In this document: positions 43,789-51,665 of the stretch, piece by piece | How positions within the stretch are numbered: the first letter of the stretch is position 1 | Layout: each line of letters opens with the position of its first letter | The notes under the pieces: model-generated | Seen by the model: the letters and a program-made list of their open reading frames with translations, nothing else | The model's database searches: none | What the model was told of the DNA's origin: nothing | Made by a program: the position numbers and the translations under genes | Assembly: GCF_011742555.1 (NCBI RefSeq) | Contig: NZ_JAAQQR010000003.1 | Location: forward strand, 620,001-684,000 | Source of the DNA: Luteibacter jiangsuensis | Lineage (GTDB): Bacteria; Pseudomonadota; Gammaproteobacteria; Xanthomonadales; Rhodanobacteraceae | Direction: 5' to 3' | DNA: 64,000 bases

Positions 43789-44904
43789 GTGCACGTTGCC
43801 ATGGTGAACTTCCTTCCCGCGCCGCCGGGCGCGTCCCCCGAGAACGTGTTCGCGCACTGGCGTTCGCTGGCCGACATCGCCGAGATCGTCGGCCGCGGGG
43901 GCACGCGCGTGACGGTCGTCCAGATGGCCGACGCAGACCACGAGCTGGAGCGTGCCGGCGTGACGTACCGATTCGTGGGTACCGGCGGTACGCGGCGTGC
44001 GCGCGAACTCGGCCGCCGCGCCGCACGCGTCGTCGCAGGACTGGGCGCGGACGCGCTGCACGTGCACAGCCTCGCGTATGCACGTCATGCGATGGCGGTG
44101 TCGCGCGCGCTACCCTCGTTGCCGATCCTGCTTCAGGACCATGCGGACGGCGTACCGCGCGGATGGCGCCGGCTACCCTGGCGTCGCTGGTACGCCGCGG
44201 CCTCGGGCATCGTCTTCACGTCCGTCGCGCAGGCGGAGCCGTTCGCGCGGCAACGCCTGTTCCCGCGCGACACGCCGATCTTTGCGATACCGGAAAGCAG
44301 CAGCCGTTTCACGCCGGGCGATCGTGAGACGGCGCGCGTGGCCACGGGGCTGCGAGGCGATCCATGCGTGGTATCCGTGGGTCATCTCGCCCTTGGCAAG
44401 GACCCCATGACGATGCTCGACGGCGTGGCGCAGGCGGCCGAACGGCTGCCCGGCCTGCGGCTGTATTGCGCCTTCGGCACCGCGCCCCTGATGCCGGAGG
44501 TGCGGGCGCGCATCGAACGCGATCCGCGTCTCGCCACGCGCGTGAAGCTCCTCGGCAACGTACCCCACGCGGCGGTGGAACACCTGTTGCGCGCGGCGGA
44601 TGTGTTCGTGTCGGCGAGTCTCGCCGAGGGTTCCGGTTATGCGCTTCTCGAAGCGCTCGCCTGCGGTGCGTTTCCCGTCGTGACGGATATTCCCGCTTTC
44701 AGGGCGATCACCGGGAACGGGCGCATCGGAAGGCTGTGGCCACGCGCCGACGCCGCGGCGCTAACGGACGCGCTGATCGGCGCGGCGGAGCAGAGGGCCG
44801 ATCGCGGCACCGTGCGCGCGCACTTCGACAGCACGCTGTCGTTCGATGCCCTGGGGGCACGCTGGGCGAATACCTATGCACAGCTGCTTTCGGGGTCGCC
44901 ATGA
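43789..44904 (+). CDS. GT4-type glycosyltransferase
   Basis: A 371-residue GT-B fold glycosyltransferase. Start GTG 43789 follows a GGGG stretch; ATG 43801 would also work. The C-terminal Rossmann domain shows VSVGHLALGKDPMTMLDGVA, VKLLGNVPHAAVEHLLRAAD and the nucleotide-sugar site VSASLAEGSGYALLEALACG, equivalent to the usual EGFG-x7-E motif. The N-terminal domain has HVHSLAYARHAMAV. It overlaps the next glycosyltransferase gene by four bases. Donor unknown. Confidence 0.88.
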   Translation: MHVAMVNFLPAPPGASPENVFAHWRSLADIAEIVGRGGTRVTVVQMADADHELERAGVTYRFVGTGGTRRARELGRRAARVVAGLGADALHVHSLAYARHAMAVSRALPSLPILLQDHADGVPRGWRRLPWRRWYAAASGIVFTSVAQAEPFARQRLFPRDTPIFAIPESSSRFTPGDRETARVATGLRGDPCVVSVGHLALGKDPMTMLDGVAQAAERLPGLRLYCAFGTAPLMPEVRARIERDPRLATRVKLLGNVPHAAVEHLLRAADVFVSASLAEGSGYALLEALACGAFPVVTDIPAFRAITGNGRIGRLWPRADAAALTDALIGAAEQRADRGTVRAHFDSTLSFDALGARWANTYAQLLSGSP

Positions 44905-46001
44905 AGATCGCGCTGGTGTTGCCGGGTGGCGTGGACCGCGGCGGAGAGGAGCGTGTGATTCCCGTCTTCCTCGCCCTGATCGCGCGCCTGGCCCTCCATC
45001 ACGACGTGCACGTGTTCGCCCTGCATCAGGAAGCGCGGCCGGATTCCTGGCCGCTGGCGGGCGCCACCGTGCACAACATCGGTGCCGGCCGGACCGTATG
45101 GCGCGCCATCCAGGCGATCCGCGAAGAACACAGGCAGGGCGCCTTCGACGTCGTGCATGCGATCTTCTCGGGCCATTGCGGCCTGATTGCGGTGGTGGCG
45201 GCAAGGTGGCTTGGCCTTCCCAGCCTCGTACACATCGCCGGCGGCGAACTGGTGGCGCTGCGGGCCATCGGTTACGGCGGCCGAAGGAAGTGGCGCAGCC
45301 GCCTGCGCGAGGCGGTGGTGCTGCGTGCGGCGCGTGCCGTTACCGCCGCGAGCGCACCGATACTGCATTCGCTGCGGGAACTGGGCATCGCGGCGCGGCG
45401 CGTGCCCCTCGGCGTCGATACGCAGGCATGGGCGCCGCTGCCGCCGCGCGCGCGCACCGGCGGGCCGGCCCGGCTCATCCACGTCGCCAGCCTGAACAGG
45501 GTGAAGGACCCTTCGACCTTGCTGCGGGCCATGCGCAAGCTGTCCGACGCAGGCGTGGACTTCGATCTTCGCGTCGTCGGCGTGGACACGCTCGGCGGCG
45601 AGATCCAGCAGCTTGCACGCACCCTCGGCCTAGAGGAGCGGGTGAGTTTCCTCGGCTTTCGCACCCAGCGCGAGTTGCGCCCGCTCATGGCATCGGCCGA
45701 TCTTCTCGTGATGTCGTCGCTGCACGAGGCCGGGCCCCTGGTTCTGCTGGAGGCCGCGGTAGCCGGCGTGCCCACGGTCGGCACGGCGGTCGGACACCTC
45801 GTCGAATGGGCGCCAGCGGCGGCGCTCGCCGTTCCCGTGGGCGATGCGGACGCGCTGGCCTCCGCCGTGGCCATGGTGCTCGGCGACGACGACCTGCGGC
45901 TGCACCTCGCCCGGCAGGCGCAACAGCTCGCGCTCGTCGAAAACGCGGACCATACGGCCGCTTGCTTCGAGGCCCTTTACGAAGAGGCCGTGCGCCGCTG
46001 A
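44901..46001 (+). CDS. GT4 glycosyltransferase
   Basis: A 366-residue GT4 family enzyme: a glycine-rich start KIALVLPGGVDRGGEERVI, HVASLNRVKDPSTLLRAM at the beginning of the second domain, VSFLGFRTQRELRPLMASAD, and the donor-site motif SSLHEAGPLVLLEAAVAGVP with the conserved glutamates. It is last in the run 39498-46001 and convergent with the nucleotidyltransferase gene, 13 bases away. Together with the preceding gene it can add two sugars to an unknown acceptor. Confidence 0.9.
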   Translation: MKIALVLPGGVDRGGEERVIPVFLALIARLALHHDVHVFALHQEARPDSWPLAGATVHNIGAGRTVWRAIQAIREEHRQGAFDVVHAIFSGHCGLIAVVAARWLGLPSLVHIAGGELVALRAIGYGGRRKWRSRLREAVVLRAARAVTAASAPILHSLRELGIAARRVPLGVDTQAWAPLPPRARTGGPARLIHVASLNRVKDPSTLLRAMRKLSDAGVDFDLRVVGVDTLGGEIQQLARTLGLEERVSFLGFRTQRELRPLMASADLLVMSSLHEAGPLVLLEAAVAGVPTVGTAVGHLVEWAPAAALAVPVGDADALASAVAMVLGDDDLRLHLARQAQQLALVENADHTAACFEALYEEAVRR

Positions 46002-46014
46002 ACGGGGAACGGTG

Positions 46015-47232
46015 TCAGCCTGGAAGCGGTGCCCCATGTTCCAGCGCCTTGCGCACCACGTAGAGCGTGTCCATGCGCGGCACCGGACGCGTGAGCCAGG
46101 TAAGCAGGCGACGACGGTGGCCGAGGGTGACCCAGGGCTGGTCTTGCAGCCATGCCTGCGTGCGCAGCATGTCCTTGCGTTCCTGCACGCTCTCTTGTGT
46201 CGGCCGCAAGCGGTTGCGAAGGTAGCGCACCGCTTCGCGTGGCGAGCGCGACCATTCCAGGCCGGGCAAGGCGTTGAGCCACAGATTGGAGCAGGACAGG
46301 CTGCTCAGTGTCTGGTAGCGCGTGAAGGCGCGAAGCAGCGGCGGGCAATCCCGTTCCAGACTGCCCAGCACGGACGCCGGAACGGCGCCGCGGTAATAGC
46401 GGGCCACGAGGCGCAGCGGCGGCAGCGCCCACCATGGTGTCTCGCCGGCCCATAGCGGCAGCCAGTCGGCCGGCGTCATGCGCGTGGCCAGCAGGGCGAT
46501 GTCGTTGAGGTGAATGAAGCGCAGGCTGCGTCCGCAGATGTTCCCTGCCGCATGCAGCAGCAGGTGGCTCATCAGTGCGCCGGGGGACGGATAGGGATGG
46601 ATGCCGGGCGTGGCGTCGGCCGTCCGTACCTGCGCGGTGATGTCCACGGTGGCGACGGGCAGGCGTTCATGGATACGCGTATGCAGCTCGATATTGACCG
46701 GCGTATCGCAATGCTCCCCCAGCGCCATGACAGGCGAGGCGTCGCGGGGCTTGAACACACGGTGCTTCCACTGCGTGAACGAGGCTTCATAGCCGAGCGA
46801 GACGAGGAGGTCCGCCGTCGCGTCCGCGTGCGTGTCGTCGACGAGCAGGTCGATATCCGCCATGGGCCGGTCTCCCGCGGCGTAAAGACCCAGCGCATGC
46901 AGCGCCGCACCTTTCAACGCCATGAGCGGCAGGCCGCTGGCGCGCGCGCCAGCGTCGATCCGACGGAGCAGATCGGCGATGCGCTGGTGCCGTTGCTCCA
47001 CGTGTCCGCGTTGCTCCACCAGGAAACGGCGCCACGCCGGCCGCTGCCATGTGGTGAACCGGCAGAGCGACGGCGAAATGCCGTGGGCGGCGGCCGCCGC
47101 CATGGCGAGCCGCCACTCGAGTTCGCTCCAGGCGGGCGTGTCGGTGCCGGGAAGCGCTCGCGCAAGCTCGTTCGCGAGGATCTCGGTGGTGTCGCGCAAT
47201 CCGCGGCGGACGAGCTTGAGCGAAGGCGTCAT
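46015..47232 (-). CDS. Nucleotidyltransferase family protein (NTP_transf_5-like)
   Basis: A 405-residue protein of the uncharacterised nucleotidyltransferase family often found with HPr-kinase-like proteins in peptide or polysaccharide clusters. The core reads LMALKGAALHALGLYAAGDR, then MADIDLLVDDTHADAT (the two aspartates of the polymerase-beta fold), then HCDTPVNIELHTRIHERL. The N-terminal ~100 residues are helical (AMAAAAAHGISPSLCRF). It is coupled to the radical SAM gene upstream (eight bases) and lies in a divergent arrangement with the kinase-like gene. The substrate modified is unknown. Confidence 0.85.
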   Translation of the reverse strand: MTPSLKLVRRGLRDTTEILANELARALPGTDTPAWSELEWRLAMAAAAAHGISPSLCRFTTWQRPAWRRFLVEQRGHVEQRHQRIADLLRRIDAGARASGLPLMALKGAALHALGLYAAGDRPMADIDLLVDDTHADATADLLVSLGYEASFTQWKHRVFKPRDASPVMALGEHCDTPVNIELHTRIHERLPVATVDITAQVRTADATPGIHPYPSPGALMSHLLLHAAGNICGRSLRFIHLNDIALLATRMTPADWLPLWAGETPWWALPPLRLVARYYRGAVPASVLGSLERDCPPLLRAFTRYQTLSSLSCSNLWLNALPGLEWSRSPREAVRYLRNRLRPTQESVQERKDMLRTQAWLQDQPWVTLGHRRRLLTWLTRPVPRMDTLYVVRKALEHGAPLPG

Positions 47233-47240
47233 GGTGGGCT

Positions 47241-48767
47241 TCAGAGGAGGGGGAGGGCGACGCTTTGCAGCGCCATGGGCGACGCGGGCGTGGGGGCCTC
47301 GCTGCGATGCGCTCGCTCGCTTGCGATGAGCGCGTCCCAGCGTTTGCGCAGCGACGCCTCGGCGTTCCTGTCGGGTGGCGCTTGCCGAAGCGTCACCTGC
47401 TCGTGCAACAGGTCGCGGAAGGCGCGGTAGAAATCGGAGTCGTAGGCGCCGCGGAACATCATCGCCAGGTCGGCGCTGTCTTCCCAATGCGTCTTGCGGC
47501 CGAGTTGCGCCTTCACTTCCTCGAAGAATTTCGTGCCGGGAAGGGGGTAGGACACGCTGACGCCGATATCGTCCGGTGCGGCCTCGGCCACCAGCTCGCG
47601 CGTGGCCAGCAGGTCGTCGAGCTGTTCGCCGATGTAGCCCAGCTGGATAAAGAATCCCACGCGGATGCCATGGACGCCGAGCCGGTGCCGGGCACCGATG
47701 AGCTCGGACACGCTCGTGCCTTTCGTCATGCGGTCGAGCACGCGCTGGCTGCCGCTTTCCGCGCCGATCCATGCTTCCGCACAACCGGCCTTCGCGAGCG
47801 CGGCGCACATGCGCTCGCTGGCGAGGTCGGCACGCGTCTGGATGGTGAAGGGAATCGAACCGTCTTCTTCTTCCAGGCGCTCGGCGAATTCGCCCACCCA
47901 GTCGGCGCGGAAGCCGAAGATGTCGTCGGCCATCCAGATGTGATCGGGCCGGTACGTCCGCTTGAGCCAGGTCATCTCGTCGGCCACTTCGCGCGCCGGC
48001 CGCTGATTGTAGTGATTGCCCCAGATGGGCTTGGCGCACCAGTTGCAGCGGAAGGGGCAGCCGCGCGACGCGGCCATGTTGAGGCTGAAATAGCCGTGCC
48101 GCTCGTGCCAGAAGCGGCGGTAACGCTCCACGTCGAGCAGGTCCCATGCGGGCTGCCCCACGACGCGCGGATCGGGCGGCCGTGGCCCCATGTGCGCACG
48201 CCTGACGCCGTCGCCGGTGCGCGTGGCTACGCCCGGCAAGCCGGCCGTCCAGGCTTCGTCGTCGATGTGCGGGTCGCGCTCCAGCCGGTCCACGAGCGCG
48301 AGCAGCGCGCCGATGCCTTCGCCTGTGAGCACCGCGTCGGCACCGGCGGCAAGGAACGGTTCCGGGTGATCGGAGGCGTCCGAGCCTGCGACGATCACGC
48401 GGGCACCGGCGGCATGCGCTTCGCCGATCATGCGGCAGGCCGCCTCGCGCATGCGGCCAAGACACATCTTGGTCAGGAAGTTGAAGTTGTCTTCGTAGAA
48501 CACCACCAGATCGGGTGCGGCGTCGCGAAAGGCGGGCAGGAAATCCTCCGCGCCGCCGGACAGCATGGCATCGAACAGCGAAAGCTCGTGTCCCATACGG
48601 CGGAGCAGGGCGGCGATCTGTATGGTCGCCAACGGCGGATAGGGTTTGCCGCGCTCCCACTGTTTCCTGTCGTAGCGCAGGAAATAGGAGTGGCCTACCT
48701 GGATCTTCAGCATCGGTTGGAAGCCTCGAACGGAACCATCGGGACGCCGCGAGGGCGACGCTGCCAT
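47241..48767 (-). CDS. B12-binding-domain radical SAM protein (second)
   Basis: A radical SAM enzyme with an N-terminal cobalamin-type Rossmann domain (LATIQIAALLRRMGHELSLF, VIVAGSDASDHPEPFLAAGA) and the cluster motif CPFRCNWC, followed by HIWMADDIFGFRADWVGEFA and EAWIGAESGSQRVLDRMTKG. Two starts compete. ATG 48713 has GAGG upstream (490 residues). ATG 48767 has none but lies five bases after the GGCACTCA promoter box, matching the leaderless spacing of two other genes here; I chose 48767 (508 residues). It resembles the protein at 42267-43775 in domain order but is not a close copy. Confidence 0.87.
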   Translation of the reverse strand: MAASPSRRPDGSVRGFQPMLKIQVGHSYFLRYDRKQWERGKPYPPLATIQIAALLRRMGHELSLFDAMLSGGAEDFLPAFRDAAPDLVVFYEDNFNFLTKMCLGRMREAACRMIGEAHAAGARVIVAGSDASDHPEPFLAAGADAVLTGEGIGALLALVDRLERDPHIDDEAWTAGLPGVATRTGDGVRRAHMGPRPPDPRVVGQPAWDLLDVERYRRFWHERHGYFSLNMAASRGCPFRCNWCAKPIWGNHYNQRPAREVADEMTWLKRTYRPDHIWMADDIFGFRADWVGEFAERLEEEDGSIPFTIQTRADLASERMCAALAKAGCAEAWIGAESGSQRVLDRMTKGTSVSELIGARHRLGVHGIRVGFFIQLGYIGEQLDDLLATRELVAEAAPDDIGVSVSYPLPGTKFFEEVKAQLGRKTHWEDSADLAMMFRGAYDSDFYRAFRDLLHEQVTLRQAPPDRNAEASLRKRWDALIASERAHRSEAPTPASPMALQSVALPLL

Positions 48768-48772
48768 GGTCA

Positions 48773-48801
48773 TGAGTGCCCGGCCCTGCCACCGAGGTTG
48801 C
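48773..48801 (-). promoter_or_regulatory. ECF-type promoter of the radical SAM / nucleotidyltransferase operon
   Basis: Minus strand: GCAACC (48801-48796), 15-base spacer, GGCACTCA (48780-48773). This is a full match to the copies upstream of the b561 operon and, apart from one pyrimidine, the sigma operon. ATG 48767 follows after five bases. Confidence 0.65.
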
Positions 48802-48811
48802 CTCTGGCTGC

Positions 48812-48840
48812 ACAACCATTCCCGCGGTGTGTGGCACCCA
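48812..48840 (+). promoter_or_regulatory. ECF-type promoter of the HPr-kinase-like / exporter operon
   Basis: ACAACC (48812-48817), 15-base spacer, GGCACCCA (48833-48840), divergent from the copy at 48773. ATG 48847 follows after six bases with no Shine-Dalgarno sequence between, so the transcript would be leaderless. Confidence 0.6.
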
Positions 48841-48846
48841 TGGGCA

Positions 48847-49890
48847 ATGATTCATCCAGGCGAATTCCTCACCCGCGACGATCCCCGTGCCGACCCGTTC
48901 GGCGAGCGGTTGCGTCCGGCCATCTGCATGAGCCGCCAGGTGCTCGGCGGTCGCTTCCGCTTCGAGAGCGACAGCATCGCCTTGCTCGAACTGGTCGAGG
49001 CAGCCTATGGCTGCCTGCCGGCGCATCGCTTCCCCGGGCTGTCTCCGGAGTTCCATGTCGAACTGCGCCTGGTGCCCCGCACGGCGGGATCGGCGCTCAC
49101 CGAGCCGCCGCCCGTGCGCACGCAGGGAGGCAAGGGGCTGCTCTGCGGTGTCGTGGACGCGTGCAATTACGTGCTGCTGGTGCCCGCGCAGCGTCGTGGG
49201 CTTGTCGTCGTCTCGGAAGACATGCTCGCGTTCCCCTATCACGTGCGCTACGAACTGATCGAGTTCGCGGTGTTCCTTCTCGCATCGCGCGTGCTGAACC
49301 TGGTGCCGCTGCATGGCGCATGCATCGGCAAGGACGGGTTGGGTGTGCTCCTGCTTGGCGCAAGCGGCGCGGGCAAGTCCACGCTCGCGTTGCACGCGCT
49401 GCTCGCCGGCATGCAGATGCTGGCGGAAGACAGCGTGTTCGTGCATGCCGAGAGCCTGCTCGCCACCGGCGTGGCGAACTTTCTTCACGTGAAGTCGGAC
49501 ACCTTGCGTTTCGTCGACGATCCCGCGGCGCGCGAGTGGATCGAACAGGCACCCGTCATCCGCCGGCGCAGCGGCGTCGTCAAACACGAGGCCGACTTGC
49601 GCGGGCGCGCCGGTCTCGCCGCACCCGCGCCGCTGCGCATCGTGGCGGCCGTATTCGTAACGGACGAGCCGGGCGACGCCACGCGCGGACTGTTGGACAG
49701 CATTCCCTGGGAATTCGCCGCCCCCATGCTGGCGGACGATCAGCCCTATGGCAGCGGACAGGTGGGGTGGGATCGCTTCGTGCAGAAGATCGTTCGTGCC
49801 GGCGTCTATCGCTTGCGCCGTGGCGCGCACCCTCGCGATGCGATCCGGGCGCTGGCCCCGCTGTTCGACTGTGCCCGCGGCGCGGGCTGA
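48847..49890 (+). CDS. HPr-kinase-related protein (HprK-rel-A type)
   Basis: A 347-residue relative of HPr serine kinase. The P-loop GASGAGKST spans residues 171-179 in the context PLHGACIGKDGLGVLLLGAS. The family's second motif, MQMLAEDSVFVHAE, carries the acidic residues. The first ~160 residues (GGRFRFESDSIALLELVEAA) are the characteristic N-terminal extension. Such kinases are found with nucleotidyltransferases, PqqD-like peptide chaperones and exporters in uncharacterised systems and in some lasso-peptide clusters. No HPr protein or PqqD gene is present here. ATG 48766 would add 27 residues but conflicts with the proposed promoter. The ABC gene follows one base later. Confidence 0.85.
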   Translation: MIHPGEFLTRDDPRADPFGERLRPAICMSRQVLGGRFRFESDSIALLELVEAAYGCLPAHRFPGLSPEFHVELRLVPRTAGSALTEPPPVRTQGGKGLLCGVVDACNYVLLVPAQRRGLVVVSEDMLAFPYHVRYELIEFAVFLLASRVLNLVPLHGACIGKDGLGVLLLGASGAGKSTLALHALLAGMQMLAEDSVFVHAESLLATGVANFLHVKSDTLRFVDDPAAREWIEQAPVIRRRSGVVKHEADLRGRAGLAAPAPLRIVAAVFVTDEPGDATRGLLDSIPWEFAAPMLADDQPYGSGQVGWDRFVQKIVRAGVYRLRRGAHPRDAIRALAPLFDCARGAG

Positions 49891-49891
49891 C

Positions 49892-51598
49892 GTGACCGAC
49901 GCCCGCGCTCGCGACGCGTCGCCGCTGCGTGCCATGCTGGACACGCTGCCGCGCGGCGAGCGGCGGAAGATCGCGGCATACGTGGGGCTGTCGCTGGCAT
50001 CGGCGCTGGTGGGCAGCATTGCCGCCTTGTTGCTCGTGCCACTGGTGCAGCCGGCGCACGCGCTTTCGTTGCCCGGGTTCCTGCTTCCGTCGCCCCAGGG
50101 CGACGGACCCGTGATCGTTTTCGCCGTTGCCACGGCAGTGTTCGCCCTGCTGCGCTGGCATGCGTCGCAACGGGGTGCGCAGTTGACGGCGCGCTATGGC
50201 ATGGCCCTGCGCAGGCGTGTGCAGGCGCGTCTGGTGGAGGCGCCGCTACCTGCGCTGGCGAATGCCACGTCGGCGGAGATCGCGAACGTGCTCACGCACA
50301 ATACCGAGATCGCAGTGCAGGGTTTCAGCGCGTTGCAGCAACTGCTCGTCGCAGGCAGCACCGCGGCGGTGAATGTCGCGTTCGCGTTCTGGGTCGCGCC
50401 GCCGCTGATGCTTGCCGTGCCGGTGTTCGCCCTGGCAGGCCTTGTCGCATCGCGTGCGTTCGCGCACGAACAGGCCGAGGTGGGAAAGGCTTACGTCGCC
50501 GGCATGACGCGCCTGTTCTGGCATAGCGAGGACCTGCCGCGACGGCTTCGCCACGTGCGTTCGTTCGGGCGCGAGGAGGCGGAGAAGGCAAGCTACGGCG
50601 AAGTCGCTGCCGACCTGTGCCGGGGCTATGCGCGCCAACTGGAACTGATCGCGTCGGGCAGGCTCCTGCTCGAACTGGTCGCGGCCGCGGGCATCGCCGG
50701 TCTCTTCATGCTGGCCCGGCGCTGGCACGGGATCGACGCGGCATCGCTGGTGGCCGTGTGCCTCCTCCTGGGGCGTCTGCTGCCTTATGTCGCCACCACG
50801 CGGCAGAGCTTCCAGCAGTTGCGTTCGGCGGCGCCGGCCCTGGCCCTGTGGCAGCGCTACATGAACATCGATGCCGAACCGGCCGCTGCCGATGCGGCCG
50901 CGCCGGCGCCGGTCGCGGTGACGATCCGGCACATGCGCGTGCGTCCGCCGGCGCGGGGCGTGGAGGTCTCGGCTCTCGACCTCGTGCCTGGGGAACTCAC
51001 GTTGATCGCCGGCGATTCCGGCATCGGCAAGACCAGTCTCGTGGACGTCCTGGCAGGCATGGTTTCGCCGGAGACGTTCGCGGCACGGATGGGTACCGCG
51101 GACATCGACTTCACGACCTACCGCGGCCTGGTGCGCAAGGGCGCCTACGTGAGCCAGGGGGTTCGCCTGTGGCAGCACTCGGTGCGCGAGTGTCTGGCCT
51201 GGGCCGCGCCCGAAGCCGACGAGGCCAGCTTGCGGGAGGTGCTGTCGGATGTGGGCCTGGCACGTCGCCTCGACGACGTCGCGGAGGGCCTGGACACGGC
51301 ACTGGCCGGCGCATCGAGCCGGCTCTCCGGGGGCGAACTGCAGCGGCTCCTCCTGGCGCAGGTGATCCTCCGGCGGCCGAGGCTGGCCGTGCTGGACGAA
51401 GCCACCAGCGCACTGGACGCGGCATCGGAGCTGAGGGTACTCGCAGTCCTGAAGCGGCGCCTGCCGGAGACGATCCTGCTGGTGGTGTCGCATCGTCCGG
51501 GCGTCGCGGCCCTTGCCGAGCAGACGGTCGCGCTAGCCCACGGCCGAGCCGTGGTGTCGCGAGCTCGCGACACGGCGTGGGCTTCGTCCTCCCTTTGA
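49892..51598 (+). CDS. ABC exporter (fused transmembrane and ATPase domains)
   Basis: A 568-residue half-transporter: an N-terminal membrane domain with about five or six spans (IAAYVGLSLASALVGSIAAL, ELVAAAGIAGLFMLARRW) and a C-terminal ATPase domain with Walker A GDSGIGKTS, signature SRLSGGELQRL and Walker B LAVLDEATSALD. The ATPase domain is short between Walker A and signature. Start GTG 49892 has little ribosome site, and ATG 49934 is an alternative. It directly follows the kinase-like gene, which suggests that it exports the product of this cluster. Export of a peptide or a lipid-linked glycan are both possible. Confidence 0.88.
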   Translation: MTDARARDASPLRAMLDTLPRGERRKIAAYVGLSLASALVGSIAALLLVPLVQPAHALSLPGFLLPSPQGDGPVIVFAVATAVFALLRWHASQRGAQLTARYGMALRRRVQARLVEAPLPALANATSAEIANVLTHNTEIAVQGFSALQQLLVAGSTAAVNVAFAFWVAPPLMLAVPVFALAGLVASRAFAHEQAEVGKAYVAGMTRLFWHSEDLPRRLRHVRSFGREEAEKASYGEVAADLCRGYARQLELIASGRLLLELVAAAGIAGLFMLARRWHGIDAASLVAVCLLLGRLLPYVATTRQSFQQLRSAAPALALWQRYMNIDAEPAAADAAAPAPVAVTIRHMRVRPPARGVEVSALDLVPGELTLIAGDSGIGKTSLVDVLAGMVSPETFAARMGTADIDFTTYRGLVRKGAYVSQGVRLWQHSVRECLAWAAPEADEASLREVLSDVGLARRLDDVAEGLDTALAGASSRLSGGELQRLLLAQVILRRPRLAVLDEATSALDAASELRVLAVLKRRLPETILLVVSHRPGVAALAEQTVALAHGRAVVSRARDTAWASSSL

Positions 51599-51665
51599 CC
51601 TCCCCGGCGCATGTTGCGCGCCGTCAACGGCTGGAGCCCGCTTCGTCGTACGATGTCCCAGGGCC

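Noticed and set aside
47300-50133. Very long minus-strand open frame continuing upstream of the nucleotidyltransferase gene (over 1300 codons in all).
   Set aside because: It runs antisense through the second radical SAM gene in another frame and through the HPr-kinase-like and ABC genes. Only the last 405 codons match a protein family. GC-rich codon bias produces such antisense frames.
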